Source: Prochlorococcus sp. AG-424-P18 (GTDB lineage Bacteria > Cyanobacteriota > Cyanobacteriia > PCC-6307 > Cyanobiaceae). Taken from it: a stretch of DNA of 64,000 nt. The stretch lies in assembly GCA_003213235.1 (NCBI GenBank), contig QCNJ01000001.1, positions 62,001 to 126,000 of the forward strand, written 5' to 3'. A program made the translations under genes and the position numbers. Below are positions 26,004 to 35,384 of this stretch, in pieces (within the stretch, counting starts at the first letter, position 1; each line of letters starts with the position of its first letter). The notes under the pieces were generated by a model. The model saw only the letters and a program-made list of their open reading frames with translations. It did no database searches and was not told the origin of the DNA.

Positions 26004-26900
26004 ATGTCAAAACGTCATCCAGTAGTTGCTGTAACAGGATCTTCAGGAGCAGGAACAAGTACAGTAAAAAGAGCCTTTGAGCATATTTTTGCCAGAGAAG
26101 ATATTGTTCCCGCAGTTGTTGAAGGTGATAGTTACCACAGATTTGAAAGAATGCCTATGAAAAAAGCTATGGCAGACGCTCTTTCAAAAGGTGAAAATTT
26201 CTCACATTTTGGTCCAGAGGCTAATCTTTTTGACAAGCTAGAAGAACTTTTTAAAATCTATGGGGAAACTGGAGGAGGAAAGAAAAGATATTATCTACAT
26301 AGTCTTGAAGAAGCAGAAGAACATAATACAAGACTTGGGACATCCCTAGAACCTGGGCAATTTACTCCATGGGAAGATATTCCTGAGGGAACAGATGTAC
26401 TTTTTTATGAAGGTTTGCATGGCGGGGTAGAAGGTGATGGATACAATGTTGCCTCTTATGCTGATCTACTTGTTGGAGTTGTTCCGATAACAAATTTAGA
26501 GTGGATTCAAAAAATCCATAGAGATAACGCAGAAAGAGGTTACTCAGCGGAAACCATTGTAGATACTATATTGAGAAGAATGCCTGATTATATAAATCAT
26601 ATATGCCCACAATTCAGCAAAACCGATATTAATTTCCAAAGAATTCCCACAATTGACACTTCTAATCCTTTCATATGCAGGAATATCCCAACTCCTGATG
26701 AGAGCTTTGTGATCATACATTTCAGAAAAGGGGCAAGAGAGAAATGGGGGATTGATTTTCAATACTTGCTTGGAATGATTAATGATTCATTTATGTCAAG
26801 TCCAACAAGTATTGTTGTAAATGGAGGGAAAATGGGATTCGCAATGGAACTAATTCTCACTCCAATAATTCATAAAATGATTGAGGAGAAAAATAAATAA
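26004..26900 (+). CDS. prk: phosphoribulokinase, class I (proteobacterial type)
   Basis: Calvin-cycle kinase making ribulose 1,5-bisphosphate. The P-loop is GSSGAGTST (about residues 12-20), and the protein contains EGDSYHRFER, FYEGLHGG, NLEWIQKIHRD and SQFSKTDINFQR-like PQFSKTDINFQRIP, all matching the octameric proteobacterial class I enzyme. The class II enzyme of freshwater cyanobacteria and plants has cysteines in the P-loop region (GxSGCGKS) that allow thioredoxin/CP12 control; they are absent here (the only Cys residues lie late in the protein). Length of 298 aa also fits class I. Confidence 0.93.
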   Translation: MSKRHPVVAVTGSSGAGTSTVKRAFEHIFAREDIVPAVVEGDSYHRFERMPMKKAMADALSKGENFSHFGPEANLFDKLEELFKIYGETGGGKKRYYLHSLEEAEEHNTRLGTSLEPGQFTPWEDIPEGTDVLFYEGLHGGVEGDGYNVASYADLLVGVVPITNLEWIQKIHRDNAERGYSAETIVDTILRRMPDYINHICPQFSKTDINFQRIPTIDTSNPFICRNIPTPDESFVIIHFRKGAREKWGIDFQYLLGMINDSFMSSPTSIVVNGGKMGFAMELILTPIIHKMIEEKNK

Positions 26901-27039
26901 TAATTAATTTTCGATTATCAACTTAAATCATTATTTTTTAATTTTGAGAAGTTTTTAATCTTGAAGATCTAAAATTTTTATATATCTTTCTTGATAAAAG
27001 TACCTTACTTAGATTTAAATAGAAAAAACAGGAAAAGTT

Positions 27040-27921
27040 GTGTCATTAATCGACTGGTTTGCCGCAAGGCGTAAAGATCAATTTGTAGGGAAAGTTTCCC
27101 AAGATACTGACGAAGGAGATGGTTTGTGGGTTAAATGTTCAGAGTGTTCGCAAGTAGCCTATAGAAAAGACCTAATTTCAAATTTCAATGTTTGTAATAA
27201 TTGTGGACACCACAATAGGATTAATAGCGATGAAAGGATAAATATAATTGCTGATAAAAATTCATTCAAAGAATTTGATAGTTCACTAAGTCCTACAGAT
27301 CCATTGGGTTTTAAAGATAGAAGAGCGTATGCTGATCGAATTAAAGAAAGTCAAGCAGGTACAGGTTTAAGAGATGGAGTCGTAACAGGTATCTGTTCTG
27401 TGAATTCAATGCCTTTAGCATTAGCTGTTATGGATTTTAGATTTATGGGAGGATCTATGGGTTCAGTAGTTGGTGAAAAAATTACAAGGATAATTGAGAG
27501 AGCAACTTTGGAAAATTTTCCAATTCTTATTGTTTGCGCATCAGGAGGAGCAAGGATGCAAGAAGGTATGTTAAGTCTCATGCAAATGGCAAAAATATCT
27601 GGAGCACTAAAAAAACATAAAGAGAAAAATCTCCTATATATGCCCTTGTTAACTCATCCAACTACTGGAGGGGTAACAGCCAGCTTTGCGATGTTAGGTG
27701 ATTTAATTTTGGCGGAACCTAAAGCACTTATTGGATTTGCTGGAAGAAGGGTTATAGAACAAACATTAAGAGAAAAATTACCCGATAATTTTCAAACAGC
27801 TGAATATCTGCTTGAGCATGGTTTTGTTGATGTAATAGTGAAAAGGAAAGATCTCAAGGATACTCTGACTAAAATTTTAAAAATTCATGGAGTAAAAGAA
27901 CTCGCAGAATCAAATATATAA
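27040..27921 (+). CDS. accD: acetyl-CoA carboxylase carboxyltransferase subunit beta
   Basis: Carboxyltransferase beta subunit of fatty-acid synthesis. An N-terminal four-cysteine zinc finger (C33-x2-C36, C52-x2-C55) is followed by the crotonase-like core with [18 protein letters not shown] and [17 protein letters not shown] 27040 is the start, with a GGAAAAG ribosome-binding site a few bases upstream. 293 aa is normal. A small secreted protein gene follows after one base. Confidence 0.95.
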   Translation: MSLIDWFAARRKDQFVGKVSQDTDEGDGLWVKCSECSQVAYRKDLISNFNVCNNCGHHNRINSDERINIIADKNSFKEFDSSLSPTDPLGFKDRRAYADRIKESQAGTGLRDGVVTGICSVNSMPLALAVMDFRFMGGSMGSVVGEKITRIIERATLENFPILIVCASGGARMQEGMLSLMQMAKISGALKKHKEKNLLYMPLLTHPTTGGVTASFAMLGDLILAEPKALIGFAGRRVIEQTLREKLPDNFQTAEYLLEHGFVDVIVKRKDLKDTLTKILKIHGVKELAESNI

Positions 27922-27922
27922 A

Positions 27923-28315
27923 ATGAGAATAATTTCTAATTTATTTTATTTTTCTTTAAGCCTTCTACTCTTTATTTTAAACTTTGCCTCCTATTCATAT
28001 GCGATGGGAAATGTTGATTGGGTTCTCCTTAAAGAGAATGATGATGGGAAGGAATGGCTTGATAAAGGGAGTATTAAGTCGCTTCCAAATGGCGAAATAA
28101 GTGTATTAACAAAGTTCTTTAAGAATCCAACTAATTCTGATGATGATGGAGAGTTATCACTTTATGTAATGAGAATTAATTGCAATGAAAAAAAGTTCAA
28201 AGATACATCAATAAATGGAATTCCTCAATTCAATTCAAAATGGCAAACTTCTAATAATGATGAACTTATAGATGTTGTTATTGAAAATAGCTGTTCAGAG
28301 TTTATTAATAAATAA
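27923..28315 (+). CDS. secreted hypothetical protein, 130 aa
   Basis: Signal peptide in residues 1-27 (hydrophobic LFYFSLSLLLFILNFASYSYA, cleavage near YA-MG). The mature part WVLLKENDDGKEWLDKGSIK and LTKFFKNPTNSDDDGELSLY resembles small surface or periplasmic beta-rich domains (Adhesin_E-like), with a pair of Cys (CNEKKF, NSCSEF) that could form a disulfide. The family link is weak. One base after accD, so co-transcribed; three bases before the oxidoreductase gene. Confidence 0.65.
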   Translation: MRIISNLFYFSLSLLLFILNFASYSYAMGNVDWVLLKENDDGKEWLDKGSIKSLPNGEISVLTKFFKNPTNSDDDGELSLYVMRINCNEKKFKDTSINGIPQFNSKWQTSNNDELIDVVIENSCSEFINK

Positions 28316-28317
28316 GA

Positions 28318-29415
28318 ATGAATACTACAAATAAAAAATTAAAAATAGCAATCGCTGGACTAGGATTTGGGAAAAAAGTTCATTTAGAGGCATTAAAAGA
28401 GTCTGATCACTTAACTCCTGTAGCAATTTATCATTACGAGAAAAAGCAAAAATCGATATTAGAAAAAGAAACGGGCTTAGATTTTTTTCACAATTGGGAA
28501 GACTTAGTTAAATCTCCAAAAATTGATGGAATTATTATTGCCACTCCCCCCGAATCAAGATTTAACTTAGCAAAACAAGCCCTTGAGAACAATAAAAATT
28601 TGCTCCTAGAAAAACCCGTTTCAATTTCCTCCGCAGAAATTGAAGAGCTTCAGAGAATATCTTTGATTAATAATTTAAGCGTATGTGTTGATTTTGAATA
28701 TAGAGCAGTACCTCTTTTCCTTCAGACAAAAAAACTTATTGATGAAAATATCTTAGGAGATATATATTTAGTCAAATTAGATTGGTTAATGGGCAGTAGA
28801 TCCGACCCCAAAAGATCCTGGAATTGGTATTCAATGGAAGAAAAAGGTGGAGGAGTTATTGGCGCTTTAGGTACTCATGCATTCGATATGTTGAATTGGT
28901 TTTTTGGAGAAGCAATAAACGTGTCTGGTAAGTTAGCAACATCAATAAAAAAAAGACCGTTACCTAATTCATCTGATTTAAATGATGTTACGAGTGAAGA
29001 TGTATGTTTAGCCAATATAGAAATATCAAACTACAGCTCAAATCTTATTCCATGTCAGGTATCTTTATCATCAATTTCAAAAAATGGTAGAGGATTTAGT
29101 TTAGAAATATATGGAAGCGAAGGTTCACTAATTCTTAAAAGCGAAAACCAAAAAGATTATGTACATGGTTTTAATTTGAAATATTCAAACAACGAAAATA
29201 AAATACAAAATCTAACTGCAGATTCAAGTTTTAATTTTGAAAAAACATGGACTGATGGGAGAATAGCTCCAGTTTTGAGAATTCAAAATTTGTGGGCTCA
29301 GAGTATAATTAATGGAACACCTGTAATCCCAGGCTTATGCGAGGGACTTGATAGTCATAAAGTTTGCGAAGCCATAAGAGAATCTTCCAAAAGTGGATTA
29401 AGTATCAAAATTTAA
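28318..29415 (+). CDS. Gfo/Idh/MocA-family oxidoreductase
   Basis: 365-aa NAD(P)-dependent oxidoreductase. N-terminal Rossmann fold with AGLGFGKKVHLEAL, IIIATPPESRFNLAKQAL and the family hallmark LLEKPVS; the C-terminal alpha/beta domain holds GVIGALGTHAFDMLNWFFGE with the conserved catalytic-region His. Substrates range over sugars, inositol and biliverdin, so the specific reaction cannot be named. Overlap-free but tightly placed behind the secreted protein gene. Confidence 0.85.
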   Translation: MNTTNKKLKIAIAGLGFGKKVHLEALKESDHLTPVAIYHYEKKQKSILEKETGLDFFHNWEDLVKSPKIDGIIIATPPESRFNLAKQALENNKNLLLEKPVSISSAEIEELQRISLINNLSVCVDFEYRAVPLFLQTKKLIDENILGDIYLVKLDWLMGSRSDPKRSWNWYSMEEKGGGVIGALGTHAFDMLNWFFGEAINVSGKLATSIKKRPLPNSSDLNDVTSEDVCLANIEISNYSSNLIPCQVSLSSISKNGRGFSLEIYGSEGSLILKSENQKDYVHGFNLKYSNNENKIQNLTADSSFNFEKTWTDGRIAPVLRIQNLWAQSIINGTPVIPGLCEGLDSHKVCEAIRESSKSGLSIKI

Positions 29416-29518
29416 GGCTATACATTTATAAGTAGCAATTATCACCCGATAAAGTATTGGATTGATTTTATTTTTTTTTCATATTCTGGAAAAATCAATT
29501 GAACTGAATTATTAAAGA

Positions 29519-30586
29519 ATGGCTTTAAATTATTACAAAAATGAGCTTAAAGAAAATGCTCAATTACTAGCTTCTAAAGGAAAAGGAATATTAGCGGTAG
29601 ATGAATCCACTAAAACAGTAGGTAAAAGACTCGCTGGAATTGGCTTTGAGAATACTGAAGACAATAGGAAGGCATATAGAGGAATGCTTTTTACTACAGA
29701 GGGTCTTGGCAAATATATAAGTGGAGCAATCCTCTTCGAAGAAACTCTTTATCAGAATCACCAAGATGGCGAGTCAATGGTTAAGAAACTAAATGAATTA
29801 GGTATTATTCCAGGTATAAAGGTCGATAAAGGGCTTAATCCACTTCCAGGAGGAGGATATGTAGAAACTTTTTGCTCTGGCCTAGATGGGTTAGTTGAAA
29901 GAGCCGCAAAATATTATGAACAAGGTGCCAGATTTGCAAAGTGGAGAGCAGTTCTGCAAATTACAAATGATGGTTGTCCTTCAAAACTATCAATTCAAGA
30001 AAATGCTTGGGGATTAGCAAGGTATGCAAGATCAGTTCAAGAATCTGGTTTGGTACCAATTATTGAACCTGAAATCTTAATGGACGGCGACCATACTATT
30101 GAAAAAACTGCTGAAGTCCAAGAAGAGGTAATAAAACAGGTTTATATTGCCTGTCAAGCAAATGGAGTTTTTCTTGAGGGAACTCTATTAAAACCCTCTA
30201 TGACTGTTAATGGAGCAGATTGTCCAACAAAAGCTGATCCTATGAAAGTTGCTGAAATGACAATAAGAACTATGGAAAGGTGCGTTCCTGCATCTGTTCC
30301 TGGAATAGTTTTCTTATCAGGAGGGTTAAGCGAAGAAGCTGCTTCTGTCTACTTAAATAATATGAACACTTTGTACAGGAAAGCTTTATGGAATGTTTCA
30401 TTTTCCTATGGAAGAGCATTACAGCACTCATGCTTAAAGGCCTGGAAAGGAAGCGACGTTGAAGGCGGGCAAAAAGCACTAATAGCAAGAGCCCAGGCGA
30501 ACTCTGAGGCTTCAAAAGGTGCCTATGTAGCAGGATCTCAACCTTCATCTGATGAGCAATTGTTTGTGGCAGGCTACACTTACTAA
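29519..30586 (+). CDS. fructose-bisphosphate aldolase class I (eukaryotic type)
   Basis: Schiff-base aldolase of Calvin cycle and glycolysis, 355 aa. GILAVDEST near the start, KVDKGL, KWRAVLQI, the Schiff-base Lys225 in LEGTLLKPSMTV and FLSGGLSEE; the C-terminus ends GYTY like plastid aldolases. This is the eukaryote-like family, and published work describes its transfer from a red-algal plastid lineage into marine Synechococcus and Prochlorococcus directly upstream of the native class II gene, exactly the layout seen here. Its expression may differ from the class II copy. Confidence 0.93.
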   Translation: MALNYYKNELKENAQLLASKGKGILAVDESTKTVGKRLAGIGFENTEDNRKAYRGMLFTTEGLGKYISGAILFEETLYQNHQDGESMVKKLNELGIIPGIKVDKGLNPLPGGGYVETFCSGLDGLVERAAKYYEQGARFAKWRAVLQITNDGCPSKLSIQENAWGLARYARSVQESGLVPIIEPEILMDGDHTIEKTAEVQEEVIKQVYIACQANGVFLEGTLLKPSMTVNGADCPTKADPMKVAEMTIRTMERCVPASVPGIVFLSGGLSEEAASVYLNNMNTLYRKALWNVSFSYGRALQHSCLKAWKGSDVEGGQKALIARAQANSEASKGAYVAGSQPSSDEQLFVAGYTY

Positions 30587-30680
30587 CTAAAAAAATCCTA
30601 AAAATATACTCTGGGTCATAAAATTAGTTTCTTTAATTTAGTATTTTGTATATCTAATGACGTGACATTTGATACCCCTT

Positions 30681-30686
30681 TATACT
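30681..30686 (+). promoter_or_regulatory. candidate -10 box of the class II aldolase gene
   Basis: TATACT lies 48 bases before the ATG at 30735 in the 148-base spacer after the class I gene, so the two aldolase genes may be separately transcribed. No clear -35 hexamer is visible at 17 bases. Confidence 0.3.
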
Positions 30687-30734
30687 AAACTCTCGGAAAC
30701 ATATGCTTTACATAGCATTTAACTTATTTTAATT

Positions 30735-31808
30735 ATGGCCCTCGTTCCACTAAGACTACTTTTAGATCACGCTGCTGAGAATGGTTACGGTATTCCAGCT
30801 TTCAATGTTAATAACCTTGAGCAAGTTCAAGCAATAATGGAAGCAGCATATGAAACTGATAGTCCTGTAATCCTTCAAGCTTCAAGAGGGGCAAGAAATT
30901 ATGCAGGAGAAATTTTCCTACGTCATCTAATCCTTGCTGCTACAGAAACATATCCTAATATTCCAGTGGTAATGCACCAAGACCATGGTAATGAGCCATC
31001 AACATGTTATTCAGCAGCAATAAATGGTTTCACATCGGTAATGATGGATGGTTCTCTAGAGGCAGATGCAAAAACACCCGCTAGTTACGAATATAATGTT
31101 GCAGTCACTAAAAAAGTTGTAGATTTTGCTCATTCAGTTGGAGTTAGTGTTGAAGGAGAATTAGGTTGCTTAGGTTCATTAGAAACAGGGAAAGGTGAAG
31201 CAGAAGATGGTCATGGATTTGAAGGTGAACTTTCTACTGACATGCTTTTGACTGATCCTGAAGAAGCTGCAGATTTTGTCGCTAAAACAAAAGTTGATGC
31301 ATTAGCTATTGCTATAGGTACAAGTCATGGTGCTTATAAATTCACAAGGAAACCTACAGGAGAAGTTCTTGCAATAAGCAGAATTGCTGAAATTCATAAA
31401 GCACTTCCAAATACCCATCTTGTAATGCATGGATCAAGTTCAGTTCCTCAAGAATGGTTGGATATTATTAACAAATATGGTGGTGAAATTCCTCAAACAT
31501 ATGGTGTTCCTGTTGAAGAGATTCAAGAGGGAATAAGAAATGGAGTTAGGAAAGTCAACATCGATACCGATAACAGACTTGCTTTCACTGCCGCAGTTAG
31601 AGAGGCAGCATTTGCTGATAAGGCAAACTTTGACCCAAGACATTTCAACAAACCTGCTAGAAAATACATGAAGCAAGTTTGTCTTGATAGATACAAACAG
31701 TTCTGGTGCGAAGGGCAAGCAAGTAAGATCAAACAAAACAGCACAAATTATTTTGCTGATCTTTACGCAAAAGGTGATTTAGATCCAAAAGTAAAAGCTA
31801 CTGTTTAA
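30735..31808 (+). CDS. fbaA: fructose-bisphosphate aldolase class II
   Basis: Zinc-dependent aldolase of the Calvin-cycle (CbbA) subgroup, 357 aa. [17 protein letters not shown] at the start, the metal-binding MHQDHG, the [10 protein letters not shown] and [13 protein letters not shown] loops, and [10 protein letters not shown] with HGSS ligand region are all intact. This is the ancestral cyanobacterial form; its retention next to the class I gene is discussed as a finding. An intrinsic terminator follows. Confidence 0.95.
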   Translation: MALVPLRLLLDHAAENGYGIPAFNVNNLEQVQAIMEAAYETDSPVILQASRGARNYAGEIFLRHLILAATETYPNIPVVMHQDHGNEPSTCYSAAINGFTSVMMDGSLEADAKTPASYEYNVAVTKKVVDFAHSVGVSVEGELGCLGSLETGKGEAEDGHGFEGELSTDMLLTDPEEAADFVAKTKVDALAIAIGTSHGAYKFTRKPTGEVLAISRIAEIHKALPNTHLVMHGSSSVPQEWLDIINKYGGEIPQTYGVPVEEIQEGIRNGVRKVNIDTDNRLAFTAAVREAAFADKANFDPRHFNKPARKYMKQVCLDRYKQFWCEGQASKIKQNSTNYFADLYAKGDLDPKVKATV

Positions 31809-31827
31809 TTTCTTCCCAAATCAAACA

Positions 31828-31858
31828 AAAAAGACCTCCAAAATTGGGGTCTTTTTTT
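31828..31858. terminator. bidirectional intrinsic terminator between aldolase and purQ
   Basis: AAGACC-t-CCAA, a 2-base loop, then TTGGGGTCTT followed by a run of T; the reverse strand has a matching A/T run. The stem (6 + 4 bp around a one-base bulge) serves the convergent class II aldolase and purQ genes. It is the clearest terminator in the window. Confidence 0.8.
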
Positions 31859-32522
31859 ATTTCAATATTAATGATTTTAATGTAAAGAGACCATCAGTCC
31901 CACCAATTGTCTCATCACATGCTCGCTCTGGATGAGGCATTAAACCTAGAACATTTCCCTTTTCATTAGTTATGCCTGCGATATCGAATGAGGACCCGTT
32001 AGGATTATTTTTATATCTTAAAGCAACCAATTCATTATCTACAAGTTTTTTTAAAGTATCAGAATCACAATGATATCTTCCTTCCCCATGCGCTATTGGC
32101 AACTTAATAGTTTGTTTTTCATCACCATAATTAAACCAACCACCTTTTGAAGAAACAATATCCAGTTCAACGTCATCACAGATAAAATTAAGATTTTTAT
32201 TTGCAACAAGAGCACCAGGCAAAAACCCTGATTCAGTCAAGATTTGAAACCCATTACAAATTCCTAAAACTCTTTTCCCGCTTTTAACAAACTCATCCAA
32301 GGCATTTATTAATGGAGAGAATCTCGCAATTGCTCCACATCTTAAATAATCACCATAGCTAAATCCTCCAGGTAAAACTACTGCATCTACATCACTTAAA
32401 TCTGAAGACTCATGCCACAAGTATTTTGTTCTTATGTCTAGACAACCTTCCAATGCCCATGAAACATCACGATCACAATTAGAACCAGGAAAGACAACAA
32501 CTCCTACTGTAAAATTATCCAT
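31857..32522 (-). CDS. purQ: phosphoribosylformylglycinamidine synthase I (glutaminase subunit)
   Basis: Glutamine amidotransferase subunit of FGAM synthase. The class I nucleophile Cys is in [11 protein letters not shown], and His/Glu of the triad in [16 protein letters not shown] and [12 protein letters not shown] match PurQ. 221 aa is standard. Lies one base behind purS, the third subunit of the PurQLS complex; purL is elsewhere. Confidence 0.95.
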   Translation of the reverse strand: MDNFTVGVVVFPGSNCDRDVSWALEGCLDIRTKYLWHESSDLSDVDAVVLPGGFSYGDYLRCGAIARFSPLINALDEFVKSGKRVLGICNGFQILTESGFLPGALVANKNLNFICDDVELDIVSSKGGWFNYGDEKQTIKLPIAHGEGRYHCDSDTLKKLVDNELVALRYKNNPNGSSFDIAGITNEKGNVLGLMPHPERACDETIGGTDGLFTLKSLILK

Positions 32523-32523
32523 C

Positions 32524-32778
32524 TTATAATTTTTCTAGTGAATACTCATAATCTTCAATAACAGTATTTGCGAATAACCGATCACACAATAAATCAATTT
32601 TTTCTCGAACTTCGTTTTCACCATTACCTTCTATTTTAACCTCAATCATTTTTCCTATACGTAATGATTTTATTCCCTCGGCTCCAAGTTTTATAGAGGC
32701 AGATTTAGTAGCTTCCCCCGCTGGATCTAAAACTGAGGGTCTTAGTCTTACAAAAACTTTTACAGCAAATTGGTCCAA
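32524..32778 (-). CDS. purS: phosphoribosylformylglycinamidine synthase subunit PurS
   Basis: Small (84 aa) bridging subunit of FGAM synthase. [33 protein letters not shown] and [15 protein letters not shown] match the PurS family throughout. Adjacent to purQ in the same orientation. The 99-base spacer upstream separates it from the DnaJ-like zinc-finger gene; a promoter is probable there but no clear boxes were picked. Confidence 0.95.
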   Translation of the reverse strand: MDQFAVKVFVRLRPSVLDPAGEATKSASIKLGAEGIKSLRIGKMIEVKIEGNGENEVREKIDLLCDRLFANTVIEDYEYSLEKL

Positions 32779-32877
32779 TTAAAAATTAATTTCTACTAGA
32801 ACATTAGTTTAAATTTTAATAAAAAGTACTATTGATTAATAAACAAATATTTTTTTACCTTAAGGTTATCTGAGTTA

Positions 32878-33042
32878 TTAAATGTTTATGTAGCCTCTAC
32901 CAAAACAAACTAAGCAAGTTCTTCTTGAATTTTCATGTGTTTTAAAATTTCCAGCCCCTCCGCATTTTGAACATTTTATTTTATCAATTGAAGTAACATC
33001 GTCAGAGATTATTTGTTTTAAAGAAATTTTTGAATTTTCCAT
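32878..33042 (-). CDS. 54-aa DnaJ-type zinc-finger protein
   Basis: ATG 33042, TAA ending at 32878. The sequence ends in a half DnaJ-like zinc finger: CSKCGGAG (about residues 24-31) and CLVCFGRGYI (about 43-52), i.e. two CxxCxGxG-type motifs, preceded by a short helical lead. Plastid and cyanobacterial BSD2/DnaJE-like proteins use such fingers as assembly chaperones. The specific client is unknown. It lies 46 bases after the CobW GTPase gene on the same strand. Confidence 0.72.
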   Translation of the reverse strand: MENSKISLKQIISDDVTSIDKIKCSKCGGAGNFKTHENSRRTCLVCFGRGYINI

Positions 33043-33088
33043 CTTGGGCTGTCTACTAAAGTAAGTATCCCGGCAGCTAACTATAAAG

Positions 33089-34153
33089 TCAAATTGCTAT
33101 TTTTGGGTCACTTAAAATCTTAAATTTCTCTTTAATTTTTCTATTGAAAGTTTTTATAGATTTTTCATCAAAGGAAATTATTACTAATTCAAGTCCAGCA
33201 TTATCATTTGGTCTCCAACAATTGTTTGGAGCTTCTTCAAACCAAGTATTAATTTTCTTTCCAACGATTTGTATTTGTAAAGGCAATGATTTGTTTGGTA
33301 TCCAAATACGTCCTTTTATTCGAAGTATGTTTAATTCATCTAAGATTTTTGACATCTCCTTTTCAAAGTCATTTTTTTCAAGGAAGTAATTTAATTTAAA
33401 TGAATCTGATACAAGCTCAACATGATTATGATCATGTTCTTCCGTTAAAAATTCTTTATAAGTCTCTTTTTTAAAATTAAAATCAAATAGATAATTTAAA
33501 TCAATTTTGCCATTCTTGGATTTAAGGACTGGTGTAGATGAATTTAGACTTCCTTGAATTTTATTTTTTACAACGTCAAACTGATCATCATTTAAGATAT
33601 CTGATCTAGAGACTAAAACGATATCAGAAACTTCTAGTTGCTCCTCAAAAAGTTCATCTATAGTGGCGTTGTGATCAATTTTATCTGTTTCATTATATTG
33701 TTTTGTTATTTTACTTAAATCATTAATTGGTGAACCATTAAGCATTGATTCTCCATTAACGATACCAACAACTACATCAAGATAGATGGAAGACCTAATC
33801 TCAGGCCAGTTAAGTGCTTGAATTAAGGGAATTGGTAGTGCCAACCCACTTGTTTCGATAATTATTGATTCAATAGGAGGATTAAATTCTAGGAGAGCTT
33901 TTATTGTTGGAACAAAATCATCTTGAACAGTACAACATAAACATCCATTATTTAATTCGATAACGCAGTCTTCTTCAGATTCATCACATTTATTACAACT
34001 TTTAATCAAATCACCGTCAATTCCAACATCACCAAATTCATTAATTATTAAACCAAATTTTTTATTGGTTTGTTTTAGTAGATATCTTAGAAAAGTTGTT
34101 TTACCTGAACCAAGAAATCCTGAAACAACAATAACTGGTATTTTTTTTTTCAT
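33089..34153 (-). CDS. CobW/ZNG1-family GTPase metallochaperone
   Basis: 354-aa P-loop GTPase of the COG0523 group. Walker A GFLGSGKTT near residue 12, the metal-binding CxCC (NGCLCC) and ETSGLALP, then a C-terminal CobW_C domain. A His/acid cluster EEHDHNH around residue 240 could bind Zn2+. Family members deliver zinc or cobalt to target enzymes. It follows the pentapeptide-repeat gene by 9 bases. The Zn-finger gene just downstream is a natural candidate partner (inference). Confidence 0.9.
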   Translation of the reverse strand: MKKKIPVIVVSGFLGSGKTTFLRYLLKQTNKKFGLIINEFGDVGIDGDLIKSCNKCDESEEDCVIELNNGCLCCTVQDDFVPTIKALLEFNPPIESIIIETSGLALPIPLIQALNWPEIRSSIYLDVVVGIVNGESMLNGSPINDLSKITKQYNETDKIDHNATIDELFEEQLEVSDIVLVSRSDILNDDQFDVVKNKIQGSLNSSTPVLKSKNGKIDLNYLFDFNFKKETYKEFLTEEHDHNHVELVSDSFKLNYFLEKNDFEKEMSKILDELNILRIKGRIWIPNKSLPLQIQIVGKKINTWFEEAPNNCWRPNDNAGLELVIISFDEKSIKTFNRKIKEKFKILSDPKIAI

Positions 34154-34162
34154 CTTTGATGA

Positions 34163-34675
34163 TTAACAACCTAGGCTATATTCTGTACTTTCTCCTGTAG
34201 AACTATTTGTGCCATTAGCAATCGCACATAATTGTTTTTGTTGTGTACGACTAAGAACAGCATCAGTAAAATCTGCACCATCTATTTTCGCACCTTCAAA
34301 ATTACTCTCCATTAATAAAGCATTAGTAAAATTAACATCCGAAAGATCTGCATTTGTAAAATCTGTTGCATAAGCTAGTGCATCTCTTAAATTGGCTCCA
34401 TTAAACTTTGAATTTTGCAATTTACTATTATTGAACACCGCGCCTTCTAAATTACTTTCACTGAAATTAAACCCATTCAAATCAAATTTAACGTATTCGT
34501 TACCGCTTAAATCTTGACCATGCATATCTGGCTCTAAATTAAGGTCTTGCTGGTTTCTAATCTCAGGAGGTCTTTTAGCCCATGCAGAATTTACAGCATT
34601 AAAAAATAAAATCCCAACGAATAACAAAGTAATTAATGCGTTCTTTAGTGATGGGAAAACAATTGATTTAATCAT
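34163..34675 (-). CDS. lumenal pentapeptide-repeat protein
   Basis: N-terminal signal peptide (core LITLLFVGILFFNAVNSAWA, cleavage at AWA-K near residue 34) followed by tandem A(D/N)LXX repeats at about 65-145 (SNLEG, SKLQN, ANLRD, ADLSD, SNFEG, ADFTD). The right-handed quadrilateral beta-helix would lie in the thylakoid lumen or periplasm. Two Cys near the C-terminus (LCAIA, LGC) may form a disulfide. First gene of the run pentapeptide-CobW-DnaJ-like. Confidence 0.85.
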   Translation of the reverse strand: MIKSIVFPSLKNALITLLFVGILFFNAVNSAWAKRPPEIRNQQDLNLEPDMHGQDLSGNEYVKFDLNGFNFSESNLEGAVFNNSKLQNSKFNGANLRDALAYATDFTNADLSDVNFTNALLMESNFEGAKIDGADFTDAVLSRTQQKQLCAIANGTNSSTGESTEYSLGC

Positions 34676-34738
34676 AATAAGACTGTATTTTAGAACTTAA
34701 GTATTTAAAGTTTGTAAGAGTATCTTAAAGGAAAATAT

Positions 34739-35356
34739 ATGGCAATGTCACTAAAGGTTATTGTTCCTCCTCATCCATTAATAAAACATTGGCTTTCAAT
34801 ATTGCGAGAAAAAAATACTCCAAATATTTTGTACTCAACAGGATATGAACAATTAGGGAAGTGGCTTACATATGAAGCATTACGTAATTGGTTGCCGTAT
34901 AAAAAAGAGATAGTAAATACTGATTATGGGGACGCAGATGGATTCTTTATTAATAATGATTATCCAATAAAAGTGGTCGCAATGTTGCCCGAAGGGTTAT
35001 CTCTTTGGTTTGGATCTAAAGAGGTAATTCCTAATGCAACTCTCTCATTAGGAGAACTTCCTAAAACTATTGAATCAAATGAAGGAGTTATTTTTTATTC
35101 GGAACAAATAACTACAAAATCGGCAACATTAGAAACTTTAATTAAATTAAAGGAATTAGGAGTTGATTCCAATAGAATTTTGTTAATAACAGCTATTTGC
35201 TCAAATAAAGGGTTAAATGAAATTGCGAAATTGTTCCCTAACCAAGTAATTTACACCTCTTGCATAGATGAGGAAGACGAAAACCCAAAATCATTAGTAC
35301 CGGGTATTGGGAATCCTTTATTGCGTTTGAGTACTATATTTCAAGATAAGAACTAA
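34739..35356 (+). CDS. divergent uracil phosphoribosyltransferase-family protein, probably non-catalytic
   Basis: 205 aa with the overall Upp layout: VIVPPHPLIKHWLSILR at the start, a NEGVIFYSEQITTKSATLETL segment where active Upp has the DPMLATGGS PRPP loop, and SLVPGIGNPLLR where Upp has the uracil-binding VPGLGDAGDR. Both key sites are degenerate (no D-x-x-x-A-T-G-G; Asp lost from the uracil loop). So PRPP-dependent activity is unlikely, and a regulatory or scaffolding role is more plausible. ATG 34739 or 34745 could be the start. Confidence 0.72.
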   Translation: MAMSLKVIVPPHPLIKHWLSILREKNTPNILYSTGYEQLGKWLTYEALRNWLPYKKEIVNTDYGDADGFFINNDYPIKVVAMLPEGLSLWFGSKEVIPNATLSLGELPKTIESNEGVIFYSEQITTKSATLETLIKLKELGVDSNRILLITAICSNKGLNEIAKLFPNQVIYTSCIDEEDENPKSLVPGIGNPLLRLSTIFQDKN

Positions 35357-35384
35357 TATATAATAAAGGAGCAAATATTTACCA

